A stretch of DNA of 64,000 nt, taken from positions 22,222,270 to 22,286,269 of the forward strand of contig NC_087073.1 of NCBI RefSeq assembly GCF_026151205.1, read 5' to 3'. The translations under genes were made by a program, and so were the position numbers. Shown here in pieces: positions 34,621 to 46,600 of this stretch. Source of the DNA: Bolinopsis microptera (taxonomy: Eukaryota > Ctenophora > Tentaculata > Lobata > Bolinopsidae). The notes below the pieces were generated by a model, which was given only the letters and a program-made list of their open reading frames with translations, had not been told where the DNA came from and did no database searches. Each line of letters begins with the position of its first letter. Positions within the stretch are counted from its first letter, which is position 1.

Positions 34621-36684
34621 ATGATCTGGCTGCTAACGGTTCTTATATCATGTTTAACTGCATCTGCTCAGATATGTAATGTGACATTGCAAGTCGGCAA
34701 GGTTATCCAACCTAAACCCAGTGTGCTTAACGGAGCCACATTCCTATCTCATTTACACACTGATACTAAGGAACTGTGCCAAAAAGGTGAGTCATGAAAT
34801 ATAATACTGTATTTTTACTAGCTGTGATGGTTTTAATCTCATGGAAACTTTTCTAAACAGACAGTATGTTTCTCAGTGTAGTAGAATACGATTCTATTGC
34901 TTAATGATATTTGAAACTCCATATTTTCCAGAATGCTGCAACGATGAAAGGTGCGATACAGTCTTATACACAGACTCCAAAGTAGGCCCAAAAGGAAACA
35001 ACTGTTTCTATTTCGACTGCCTGGACCACTGTGTCTTTCGAGACTCAACTCCAGAAGAGAGTAATTTCTCTGTCGCAATCATTTCACGATCAACCGCTCC
35101 CCAAGAATTACCAGGTAGAATCTGGAGAATATTCTATTGTCTTACTTTATTTTGTTCATACATGCACAAAGTGCACAATACACTTAATTTGTTCTATTTA
35201 GATATTTCAACATATTTCATTATGACAATACGTTTTGATAATCATTTCCTCAGATTTTTCTAACATATTTGTGAGCTCCGGACCGGATGTAGTGAATCAT
35301 GCTGATAATGCGACTGAGAGCCATCAAGGTTAGTCGATCTGTACTAGTTATCAAAATCTCTACCGCTAAAAGTTATATTTCCATCTGGACATAAAAACTT
35401 AGTTTGAGTGGTTATCACAAAACACCGCATACTTAATAAAATACTTTTCAGCAGCTGATTCTCCTGTTGAACCACAGAAAAGTTCTACTCCAGCCAGTGA
35501 TGTGAAAGCTGACGAGGAAAAAGTACAGCCTGATACTTCCGCTCCATTAGAACAACAACAACCTGAAAGTCAATCAGCAGAACCTGTAGCAGAACCTGTA
35601 GCAAAAATCCCCGATTCTCCTTCGGAAATTCCGGAATCTCAGGTCAAAACCCCAGATGCTACGGTAAAACCCGAAGTTTCTGCAACCTCCAAAGTCGAAA
35701 CCGCAAAGAACAACACAGTAGACGCGAAAGAGGTACAGAAAGAAGCCGAGCAGACCGAACCAACCCAATCTTCATCCCCAGACACCAACGCTGTCACAGT
35801 GAAAAACAACGACGAGAAGCCAGACATTCCTGACACGATTCAGAAAGCTGTTCCCAAACCAGCCACAGCAAAACCTGACGATGTTGTAACAGAGAAGGAA
35901 GAAGTGACTCCTACTGAAAAAGCGAAACTCCCTAACGAAGTTCCTGTTGTTGAAGGTAAAGTGGAGGTTAATACAGATGTGAAGGTGAATGGGACGGTGA
36001 GTAAAGCGAGCACTTCTGAGGAGGACCAGAGTAAAACTGTGATCGGGCAGGAGAAACAACCTGCAGTTGTCGTGGTTGATAAGCCTGAGGAAACTAAGAA
36101 AAAATCCGACGAATCTATGCCAGCAGCTAACGTTAGGTAAGAATTACCATTTATTAATTGCTGGTTATAAGAAGATCTGTTATCTTTTTCCAATCTTTGA
36201 ATTTTAATATTTTACAATTTTCATGACTGCATCTTTCAATTATTCATGTTTCGTGGTTTGTACTTATCAAAAAATAAGCATTTAATCTTGATCTGGAAAT
36301 TGGTGTGCTATGTTTATACAATGTACAATATGTACAATATGTACAATGTACACAGACAGTTTCTGTCTATACAGAAAAATACATATAATTGTATCTCATT
36401 TCTTATAATATTCAGTATCACATGTCTAACCACTAACTAGTAACCGCTAACCACTATCCTCCCCACCTTCCCACAGTGTCGAGGTAGATATCCACACTAT
36501 CCAGACTAAACAACCTGACACCTACACAAAGAAAGATGTTATGTTTTGGGTTTCCGTTGTCGGCGGCTCAACTCTCATCGTCCTCGGTCTTGGTCTCGTC
36601 GTTCGTTACTATGGAAACAAGAGGAGACGCCTCTACTCCTCCCTTACTGACGATTACCTTATCAATGGAATGTACAGTATCTAG
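34621..36684 (+). CDS. MANSC-domain type I membrane protein (LRP11/MANSC1-like)
   Basis: Five exons with matching phases: 34621-34786, 34932-35114, 35254-35328, 35452-36136 and 36477-36684, giving 438 residues. A signal peptide (MIWLLTVLISCLTASAQ) leads into a seven-cysteine MANSC domain spread over exons 1-2 (ECCNDERCDTVLYT ... NCFYFDCLDHCVF). A ~230-residue linker follows, rich in Pro, Glu, Lys, Ser and Thr. The last exon has one transmembrane helix (WVSVVGGSTLIVLGLGLVV), a basic stop-transfer and the tail DDYLINGMYSI. That tail closely resembles the cytoplasmic end of the MANSC1/LRP11 group, which supports orthology at family level. MANSC domains occur in HAI-1, LRP11 and MANSC1; their ligand is not generally known. 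Exon 4 has a NAG-NAG acceptor (CAGCAG), allowing a one-residue variant. Confidence 0.88.
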
Positions 36685-37735
36685 ATGTGCGGATATTTTA
36701 TCATGTTTCCATGGTTACCGGACTTTAAGTTCGCTCCTTGTCTTGTTCATTTGTATTTATCTTGTGGAACTGCGGTCATATTCTTCAGAGTAGATGAAAA
36801 CTTACAGTTTAATTTATAATTCAGATAATTAGATATATGCTGGCCAATCATTTTATTCAGCAAATATAGATATAGTTGTATCAGTTCATGGTTAACTGTT
36901 TAATATTGCATTGTTCATGTATAATATATATATGAAATCAATCGACCTTTTAAAGGAAGAACGATTTGTAAATTGATCGTTTTACGAAATATTTTAACCA
37001 TTTCAAAAATCAAAAAAAAACTTGTAAAAAGTGATACATTTTTATTCTTAATTAACACTTAATTAATAGTAAAATATTGCGATGTTTCATGGGCTGCTGA
37101 ATGTAAATACGTAGCATTGCCAGCGGAGAATTGTTTATTTTGCCACCATTTGTTGATAATTAAGTAATAATTCGATGATTAAGTGATAATTCGATCAGAG
37201 TAAATTAATAATAATTATTAAGTATTGGTATATTTAACTAAATTATGAATGAATAAGACTCTTAACTTTAACTTCCTCAAATTGCTTAACATTTTGTTTG
37301 ATGTATTTACTTCTTTTTCCTTATAGTTTACAGCTCGGCTAGAAATGCGATGGTAGAGTGTTATCTTTTGTTTGTTTGAATGAATTTAAAATCTTGTTTT
37401 AATGTAAAAGCTCTTCATTTTCTTTACTTCAACTATCAGAATGGTTTGCATTGATCCAAGTTAAGTGAGACTCACGAGTCAGGATGTAATTTGAACGGTC
37501 ACGCAAATAAAAAATGGCTACCAATCACCATGACAATTGACAATTAAGCAACATAAAATAAAACTCCTGTACTATTTATAACTCTAGTCGTTCTCAATGT
37601 TCACATCTTAACCACACTCTGACCAGATGATGAGATCACTACTCTGGTAACTCCAGTAGTGACTGTAGTGACTGTAGTGACTGTAGTGACTGTAGTGACT
37701 GTAGTGACTGTAGTCACCAGAGGAGCAGTGAGGAC
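36685..37735. other. Intergenic between MANSC gene and POLE2
   Basis: AT-rich, probably the MANSC 3' UTR at the left. No exon seen. The last 90 bases hold the 9-bp tandem repeat listed separately. Confidence 0.5.
37648..37714 (+). repeat. 9-bp tandem repeat just upstream of POLE2
   Basis: About seven copies of GACTGTAGT end 22 bases before the POLE2 start codon, so they lie in its promoter or 5' UTR. A CACCAG acceptor-like site lies between the array and the ATG. Confidence 0.85.
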
Positions 37736-40568
37736 ATGGCTCCGGATCCTCTGCGGAGTAAGATTGTGAAGACATTCAGATTACATGGGTTATCCTTGAG
37801 GAGCGAGGGGAGCACCTACCTTCAGGTGAATTAAATCATTTTCATTCGTTACATAGTAAGGTCAGATGAAATATCAGCTTTTTCACGATACATCAGTCGA
37901 AGTTGTTGCAGAGCTATGGTTTTTTTTTTCAGAGACGAAGAATTTTATGTTGAAAATGTATAACTTTGATTATCTATGCCACTCTCTAAATTCCACACTT
38001 CTTCAGTCACTGCTGCGAGAATCAGATCACTCCGAAGCGGATGAAGCATTATCTCGTATTATAGACGTGTTAAGTAACCTCAACCTTCCCTCCCCAGTTG
38101 TGGACAAATCAGTACTCGAGTCTGCTGTTTCAGAGTGTAATGACGATGTTCAGCCTGAGAACTCAGACAAGGTGATGACTCGTTTTCACGTGTAGAGAAT
38201 AAAATTAACTTAGATCGAAATACACTGTCATAATCATATTAGAAGACTGCCACAAAAGCTCACGCCCCTCCTCTACTCAGATGTTTAATGTGATAGACGT
38301 ATTTGAAGCTCCCCGGCACAAATACAACTACGAACGTAAGAAGCTCCTCCTGGACACGTCCCCTAAATCCCTATTTGGCTGTGCTGCCGACAAGACGCGC
38401 ATCACAAAGGACCGGTACTGGCTAATCATGCAGAGGATCGAGCGACACGACCTGTTTACGCCGCCAGTACCGGGCGCTATTAGTCAGAGTCACAAGTTTG
38501 ATCTGCAGACGGTGGAGCAAGTGTTGGGGCAGCAGGGCGAGCATAAACACACTATTGTCATGGCTATGTTAGTGCAGATCGAGGAGGGCAAGTGAGTTAT
38601 TAGTACTTATATTAGACATATTACACATATTACACATATTACACATATTACACATATTACACATCACACTCTTACACTAAACTTGTTGGTTTATTAATCA
38701 TCATTTAATGCTCGTGATGATTATACATACTTTACGTATATATATCTAAAGGTGTGCAATTAGAAACCAACAATTTCCTCCTATTATGATCTTTTATTAC
38801 GCCAATTTAAACATTAGCTCGATATTTTCATTCTCAACCTGTCCAACAACTTTTATTCTGCTCACACAATCAAAAGCTCTCACTCTCACTCTCAACCTGG
38901 ATGTTTCTAAAATTATATTTCCAGTGTAACTAAAAGCACCCTCAATATTCAGGTATTTTCTAGAAGATGCCTCGTCCCACATGCTGTGCGACCTGAGTGC
39001 TGCTAAATTCCACGTAGGAATGTTCACTGAGAACACCTTCGTTCTAGCTGAGGGTTCTTACGACGATGTTAAGAATGTGTTCAAGGTATCAGGAGTGGGG
39101 CTGCCACCCCCAGAACCCCCCAGAATCACCAGGAACTACTTTGGGAGCACAAACTTCTTCGGAGGTCCCTCCACGGCCAGTGTGGGGAGTATTCAGCTGC
39201 TGAGGGACATGGAGCGGGAGAAGCAGGATGCTATGTTTGTCTTCGTATCAGGTTAGATACAGATTAGAGAAATTGAGTGCAGGTTAGATACAGATTAGAG
39301 AACTTGAGTGCATGTTCTCTTTTAGAAAGTGCAATAATTTGATAACACGTATCTAATTAAACGATAATTTCACATGAGATGTACCACTGCACTGTACACT
39401 GTACACAGTACACTGTATAATGTATATAATGTTTGTTAAGTACATGATCTGAACTATCTACAATGAGGCCCAATTATTTTTCTTTGAAGTTTCTTTGTCT
39501 TGATCATAGTTACACAATGCACCTGTTCAACTGGTGTACATTTACACCGTTTGCTGCTTTATTAGGTCAACTTATAAGCTCTTTTGTCTCAAGGTTGAAT
39601 ATCTTGACAATAGAAATTGTTAGGTATTCAAAAACTCTCCAATCACAACAAGAATATTAAAAGCCTCGAATTCCGTATTTCAATACTGCGCTATTTTCAG
39701 ATGTTTGGTTAGACCAACCCTCAGTTTTGAGCAAGCTGAAGACTATGTTTACTGGATACAGCAAGGTCCCGCCCTTTGCTTTTGTCTTCTTCGGTAACTT
39801 CACCTCTGGACAATCACATAAGAACACTGTCAGTAAGGTAAGCAATACTAAAGATATGAAGCACTTAACGATGGTAGCATCACTTCATATCACTTAAAGC
39901 AAGGAAGCAAGCCACCATGGTCCTTTAAATAAGTAACACGTGATTAATAACATCATGTATCATATCTACACACTTTCTAACTCTAAATTAACCTCAGATG
40001 AAGGCAGGATTTAAGGCTCTAGCAGACATGTTGTCCTCTGTTCCCCTCTCTATGTTCAGACTCCTACTTCCTCTTCGTCCCCGGTCCTCAGGATCCAGGC
40101 CCTGGTCCGGTCCTCCCCCGCCCTCCTCTCCCCGCCTCTATTGTGGAGCCCGTCACCAAGAAACTAGCACGTGCCCGCATGTGTTCTAACCCTGCACGTG
40201 TCCAGTATTGTAGTCAGGAAATGGTGTTGTTCAGGGAGAATCTAATTAACAAGATGTGCAGACATTGTATCAAGTTTCCGCTGCGCAGCGAGGAATTGCA
40301 CGTGCATTTAGCGAAGACACTGCTGTCACAAGGACATCTGGCGCCGTTACCGCTACACGCCATGCCCGTGTACTGGTCACATGACCATGCCCTCAGACTC
40401 TACCCAATACCGGATGTAGTGGTGGTAGCTGATAAGTATGATGCGTTTAGCGTGTCAGCTACTGACTGTCTCATCTTCAACCCTGGCAGCTTTCCTAAAA
40501 GTAATTTCAGTTTTAAAGTGTATTTGCCTGCTCAGAAAAAGATTGAAAACTGTGAAATTTCAACGTAG
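37736..40568 (+). CDS. POLE2: DNA polymerase epsilon subunit 2, with an apparent +1 frameshift
   Basis: Six exons: 37736-37825, 38007-38171, 38281-38591, 38953-39251, 39701-39837 and 39998-40568. The B-subunit supports the leading-strand polymerase. The order is the N-terminal helical domain (MAPDPLRSKIVKTF); PRHKYNYERKKLLLD; an OB-fold; the phosphoesterase-like core (NFFGGPSTASV, DAMFVFVS, FVFFGNFTSG, FLFVPGPQDPG); and the C-terminus (KTLLSQGHLAPLPL, NPGSFPKSNFSFKVY). In exon 6 the frame breaks: LADMLSSVPLSMF is read in one frame and DSYFLFVPG in the next, with one surplus base (A at 40058). Dropping it gives exactly the residue count of the human protein in this stretch. The rest is conserved, so a sequence error or very recent mutation is likelier than an old pseudogene. 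Confidence 0.9.
38603..38664. repeat. 9-bp microsatellite in POLE2 intron 3
   Basis: Five to six copies of ACATATTAC directly after the exon 3 donor. Confidence 0.85.
39250..39311 (+). repeat. 31-bp duplication copying the POLE2 exon 4 splice donor
   Basis: The unit AGGTTAGATACAGATTAGAG... occurs at 39250-39280 and 39281-39311 with one difference. The first unit contains the real exon 4 donor (TCAG|GTTAGA). The second repeats that donor context 31 bases into the intron, and its use would add 31 bases and shift the frame. Confidence 0.8.
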
Positions 40569-40921
40569 ATTTTACAAACCTTTTTACATTTTGATTATGT
40601 TTTTAAAGCTTTTAGTTGCCATGTTGTATTTGAAGTTCTATCATATAAATTATTTCTAAATTATATAATCATTTCTAATTTACTGTCAACATGACTATTA
40701 TGATAATTCATTTCAACTGCACTCGTTTTATTTTAATTTCAAAACATAATACTTTAGCTTTAGTACGTGCTAATTTCTTTTCAGTGCATAAATAATCGTC
40801 AATCTTATCAATCAATCAATCCAAATTAGCTCCCTTCAATTCTCATCAACTAATTAATCCAAACTTATTAACTAATTAATCCAAACTAAGCCCAGTTAAT
40901 ACTAAATCCATCCAGGTCAGT

Positions 40922-43173
40922 ATGCCGGCTGATGGACCTGCAGTTAGCGATGATTCTCACATCTCCTTCGCGAAGCGCTTGGCACACAACAACAAGGACA
41001 CGCGGGAATCTGCGCTGAAGAAAGTGAAACGTTGGCTGGTTACCAAAAGCAAACAAGGGACCCTGGACCACGACGAAATCATCAAGATATGGAAAGGTCT
41101 GCATTACTCGATGTGGTACAGCGACAAACCTCTCACTCAGCAAACCCTTGCACTTGATATCTCTCAGATTGTATCTCTTCTACCGGATATCGACGATGGT
41201 ATCAGTTTTTTCGGTGGGTTTTGTGAGACGATCGCCCGTGAGTGGGTCGGGATTGATCGTCACAGACTGGACAAATTTTACATGTTTATCAAAACAGCGC
41301 TGAAATGTGTAATGGAATTCTGTAAAGAAAACAATTGGGATGATACGATTGTAAGCAATGTGGTGGATACCCTTGATATCAGGATCATCAACTCACAATC
41401 TCAGTGCCCTGATTCCATCTCCGTTTTTATCTCAGAACATTTATACCCAATCTACTCAGCAATTTGTAATGACTCAACGTCTCCTCTTTTCATCACTGAG
41501 ATGCTCTTGTGTTATGTCACTGCTCTGTCCAAAACACCCAAGAAAGATCTCAGTCGTGTTTTCATGGAAAATCTTTTCAGCCCGATAATTTATAAATCTA
41601 TCAGTTTTAAAGTTGATCACGAGCAGTTGACTTCTTTTATCACCACAATTGCTATTCAACCAGATATTTTGACGAGAAACCGAAAGTTGCTATATAAGCT
41701 TCGTAATGATATTGCAACAGCCGGCGGGGTAGATTTATCCAGTTCTTCTCCCCTTGGCAAACACAAACTGGAGAATGTCAACGACGAGAATGTAAGTTCC
41801 AATAGTCCAGATGGGGCTGAAGTTGGTGATGAGGTTAAACCACCAAAGAAGAAGAAAAAGAAGAAAGTGAAACAAGCTGTCGAGGAAAGTATTGCTGACA
41901 TAACTGAGGAGAATGGAGCAGAAAGTAGTGATACTAAAGTTGAGGAAGCTGCCGCATCTGTCAGTGAAATAGTAGATCAGGGTGAAAAAGAAACTATTCC
42001 TGTAAATGAGCCAGAAGCAGAATCTGCAACTGTTGAAGTTGATCAGAATAACACTGAAGATGTTGAGGAAGCTGAAGATGAGCCGATGGAAACAGAAACA
42101 CATGTTTCTGAACCAGACTCTGTTGTGATCCCCGTTACTGAAGTAGAGTTTGCAGTTCCCACTGTGGTAGAAGAAGCTCCGGTGGTCTCTAATGGTGGAG
42201 TTGAGGATGATAGTGCAATTAATGATGCAGCTGTCATAAGCGAACAAGTTGTTGATGACGTTAAAGAAGTCGTTGATGATACCGTCGCAAGAGAAATGGA
42301 TAATAAGACTTCAGAAGATGGCCAAGAAACTGTTGTTGAAGACGATACCAAAGATGACAGTAACGATACCGGCGGGGATGTAATGGCTGCCGATGAAAGG
42401 AAGAATCCGTGGAACAGACTGTTGACTTAACAGACGAAACGGTCATCGCTCCAGCAGTAATGGATACAAAAGATGAGATTGAGCCATCACTTACCCAGCC
42501 CGAGTTGGAGGTTCCAGCCAAGAAAACTGAAAAACGAAAGTCTACCAAAGGTAAGAAAACACCAAAGAAAACACCAAAGAAGCAGCCCCTGGAACCTGCT
42601 GGACCTGCTGAGAACGAAATCACCGTAGAATTGGAACAACCTTCAGTGGAGAATGGTCAGGAAGTTGCTTTACCCTCAGACGAAACACCAGCCAAGAAAA
42701 CTGAAAAACGAAAGTCTACCAAAGGTAAGAAAACTCCAAAGAAAACACCAAAGAAGCAGCCCCTGGAAGCTGCTGAGCCTGCTGAGAACGAAGTCACCGC
42801 AGAATTGGAACAACCTTCAGTGGAGAATGGTCAGGAAGTTGCTTTACCTTCAGACGAAACAGGTGCAGTATCACCATCTCCAAAAGGAACAAGGACAGCA
42901 GCTTCACTTCGCAAGAGAAAGAAGAAGTCAATCTGTCAAACACCTACCCCTGAATCACCCTCAACCCCCATCGCAGATCCACCCTCAACTAAGAAGAAAG
43001 TGAGGCTGTCAATGGAGAACAACCAAACGTTTTTCTTCAAGAAAAATACATCCTTGGAGAGCCCTAAACCATTCGACAGCACAAGAACGCCACTGAAAGG
43101 TGTTTTGAAGATGTCCCCTGCTCTAACTCGATCACAAGCCAGAAAGAAAGGAAAATCTAGGGTTAAACCTTGA
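40922..43173 (+). CDS. RRP1: RRP1/Nop52 ribosomal RNA processing protein, with an apparent 1-base deletion
   Basis: A nucleolar protein needed for 60S subunit assembly. The N-terminal ~215 residues are a Nop52 domain (FAKRLAHNNKDTRESALKKV, DEIIKIWKGLHYSMWYSDKP, LDKFYMFIKTALK). A long acidic, Lys-rich disordered region follows. The first frame stops at 42430 and a second, offset by one missing base, runs 42409-43173. The break falls near 42396-42401 in GATGAAAGGAAG, where one more A would restore DEKEESVEQTV. The second frame is clearly the RRP1B-like C-terminus: KKVRLSMENNQTFFFKKN followed by TPLKGVLK matches the region that in vertebrate RRP1B docks PP1. The CDS has no intron. TCCAG ends six bases before the ATG, and POLE2 ends only 353 bases upstream. 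Confidence 0.87.
42514..42861 (+). repeat. 174-bp in-frame tandem repeat within RRP1
   Basis: Two adjacent copies of 58 codons each, 42514-42687 and 42688-42861, starting PAKKTEKRKSTKGKK and ending ALPSDET. They are very similar, so the duplication is recent. Each unit carries a Lys/Thr-rich basic patch followed by an acidic segment. Confidence 0.9.
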
Positions 43174-43408
43174 CCTGTTGCAAGTTATTCACACCGAATA
43201 CCTATTGCGACATATTTATTTACCCCGGGATCTTTTTAGTAAAGCCTTAAACGCTTTACAGTCTTTTTATCATTGTTTTGTATTGATTCTAAATGATGTT
43301 TGTGGCTAATTATATACAGTAAAGTTTTAACTTATTAATTTTATCACTTCAAACTCTCGTTTGTGTAATTACGAAATTTAGCACATTCTACACAGAGACC
43401 TCATTTTC

Positions 43409-43414
43409 AATAAA
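43409..43414 (+). terminator. Poly(A) signal AATAAA, RRP1
   Basis: AATAAA 236 bases after the RRP1 stop and only about 190 bases before the next start codon, so RRP1 and the KH gene are tightly packed. Confidence 0.55.
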
Positions 43415-43604
43415 CGTGGGACAAAATTATAAAAGTACTTCAGATACTAGCAAACTTCTACGTTTCTCTTGTAAGAACTTTAAAACCTCGCGCGCACGCG
43501 TGTTCTTTTCTCTTAAATTATGCCACATGATTCGAATAATACACTGGAAAATATATGACAATTCAAATCAATCCGGATGATTGAAAAACAACCTATCTTG
43601 CAGG

Positions 43605-46600
43605 ATGGCAGATTATCAAAGCGGCGATACGCAAGTTGAGCAACAGGGCTACGATGACCAGCAGGGCCAATATGGTCAGGAATCGTACGATCAGCAGGAT
43701 CAGTCCTACACTCCGCAAGAATCCTACACAGAACAGAAGGAGAGTAGCTACCCAGAGGAAAATTCGGGAGGTTATCAGAATCAAAACACGCCGTAAGTTT
43801 GTCGCGAAACACGATTTATATCAGCTTTCCATTTTATGTGGCTCCCAGCCCGGCCCTCTCCTCTTAAAGAAGAAACGTAAAATTAAACAAATTAGGTGAT
43901 TTTAGAGAATACGCTGGTAAAATTTTAATAGCACTTTAGAGTTCAGTTTTTCAAAATGTTCCCACATTCAAACGACGATTTGGCGCCCCCCGCACAGCGC
44001 CCCCCTTCGTTACGCCACTGCTGACTTCGAATACTGCTATTGGATTCATCAATCTTTCGGTTTTCGTTTAAACTGACTTGTTTAGTATTGGTATGCAATT
44101 ATGTATCTAAAGTGATTTTGTTTCAGGTACAATGGTGGTAACCAAGGTACCAGAGGACGCGGCCGTGGCCGTGGTGACTCCAGAGGGGGAGGTTTCCGGG
44201 GGAATTCCCGTGGAAGAGGCAGTTCTTTTGGTCGTGGCGGCGGTTCATTTGGTCGTGGAAGTGGGGGTGGGGGTGGGGGTGGGCGCGGTGGTAGCGCACC
44301 TCGTGGAGGCGGTGGTGGAGGATTCACGGCTCAGAAGCGCAGTTATCAACAAGACGAATACCAAGGCAACATGACCGGGTCTATAGAATTCGTGAAGAAG
44401 AGGAAAGTTAACGATAACGTTTACAGAATACTTGTTCCTGTTCGCAGTGTCAAATCAATCATAGGCCCCGTGAGTTCACTTGTGCTATTTCTCATTATGT
44501 TTATGATACTCTCATATTCGACCTCTAATTTTCAATGCAACTCAGTCTTATTATACCAATTTATTGACATAGTTTTAATTTCAGGGTGGCCAAAACATAA
44601 AACAGCTGAAAGAAGCAGCCGGTGAAGGATGCAAAATCTCTATTTATACCCAAGGAGTAAGTTTTAATGTGAATTTAATGATTTGACAAATAATCTCGAA
44701 AAGATATGAGGATTGAAATTGACCTGTAACACCTTGTAATTTTCAGCACCTGCCGTTTGAGTCATCGGCCCAACTGTCTTCCTAAATTCAACTTCATATA
44801 ACAAAACCTATTTGTCTTACAGTTATTAAGTCGATACTTCCCAACTTTAAAGAGTACTTACTATACATTGAATTTGGGTGATAAATCAAATTATCTAATA
44901 ATATAAAAACTAGTCGTCTAGATACATTCTTAAAATTTAGATCTTGGCCGATACTCTTGGCATTCAAACCATCCGTTCTACTTACGAGATTTGCAAAATA
45001 AATATCTGAATTTGCGAAAAATTGGTAAATAGTCGTATAATACATAATTCTGAGCCCTTCCCATGACTGCAATCTAAACGAATGAAATTCCTGGCCTATT
45101 ATATATATATTCAATCTTCATCTTAAATTTCGTTGTTAGTTGATAAGGAGACTAAAAACATAGCAATTTGAATGATAGTGTATACTGACTTTAACATGAA
45201 TGTATGTACCTATAAATGCCTGTAAATATGAAGAATTAGTTATAATAAAGAAATCGACCGTTAAAATTCAAAATTTGAAAGACTATGTAGATGGTATAAA
45301 CTTTCAATAATTTTACAGGTTGCCTGGTTGCAGCCATGACAACTTAATTAAGATAACAAACGAAATGTGTACTAACAAAATCTTTCCAAAGCTTTGCCTC
45401 AAAGAGGCTCAAACCCCCGAAATCTCGATGAAATGCTGAAATGTGTTGATGAAAAATGAGAAAAACTGAAAACTAACAAAACGTTTTCCTGTCTAGACAA
45501 ACAAAGTACCACTGCCTGAGGGTACTGCTGAACGGTAAGAGGAGAATTTCAACAATTGGTTATAAATTAATTCAATTCTATAATTGTTAGAAAGGGGCAA
45601 CCAACTCTATAATTGTTCATGATTATGAAATAATTCGTATCCAAATTTAAGTAAACAATCGTGACCACTTTCACTGACGATTTGGGAAAACTGTACATCC
45701 TAGAGTACGTAAGACGGAAAATTTAATGCGTCGATGAATTTTGATAGTCTTTAAATTATAGTTCGTACGTTATATCAATCCCCAATCAATGACTCTAAAA
45801 ATAATAAACAAATTGCTTTAAGTTTTTGCCATGATAAGAATAAAGAAAACAAATTTTGAGTTGGTTGCCTGCCCATTTTATAATTGTAATCAATAAAATA
45901 TGTTTAATCTAAAAAACCAAATCGTAATACTGAAAAACATTCAATTATGCCAAATGAACAATAAAAATATTTAATGTAACAAGTTCAGAAATGCAAAATA
46001 CCTAAAAATATGTGTAAAATCCGCAACCTAAAAATCATTTAAACTGCTATTATTCATCGCCTAAATTCTATTTCCATTTAGCGTTGTTAGTATCGAAGGA
46101 AGCCCTGAGCAGCTCAAGATCTGTTTGAACGAGGTCGTCAAGAATGTGCAAGCGGTAAGTTCCAAGACTATACGGTGTATACTGTATAGTGTATACCTCT
46201 TAACGTTTCCCTGAATTAGTGTTTTGGACGCAAGTCATAGTTTTTGATAATTTTCATCTTGAAAGCCAACAGTGTTAAAAAATGGTGGGCCCCCCCCCCC
46301 CCCCCCCCCCCCCCTTAAAAAATGGTGGCACCACAACTTTAAACAACTTTAAAATCTTAAAACCATAATTTTCAGGCACCGTTTGACAGGTACAGAGGAA
46401 AGTTCATCTTGAAGTTGATGGTACCAGAACATACGTGCAGTATTGTTATCGGGCCTAAGGGAGCAAATACCAAGAAAATCAGAGAGGTAAGATAAAAAAT
46501 ATCTGTAAACTGATGACCAACTGTTTTTTATTTTGTTTTAAATGGTTTTCTTTCCAGACTATTTTTCAAGTCGTGTCTGTGTATGGCATTATTGGAGGCC

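Noticed and set aside
35574..36193. Minus-strand frames opposite the MANSC gene linker
   Set aside because: They are antisense shadows of a biased Pro/Glu/Lys-rich coding exon, with no independent support.
37903..38006. Extension of POLE2 exon 2 upstream to the ATG at 37866
   Set aside because: CTTCTTCAG at 37998-38006 is a clear acceptor in the right phase. The upstream frame is intronic and lacks conserved residues, while exon 1 supplies MAPDPLRSK.
40040..40059. A 20-base GT...AG mini-intron to explain the POLE2 frame change
   Set aside because: Removing it gives the third frame, not the DSYFLFVPG frame, and 20 bases is too short for normal splicing.
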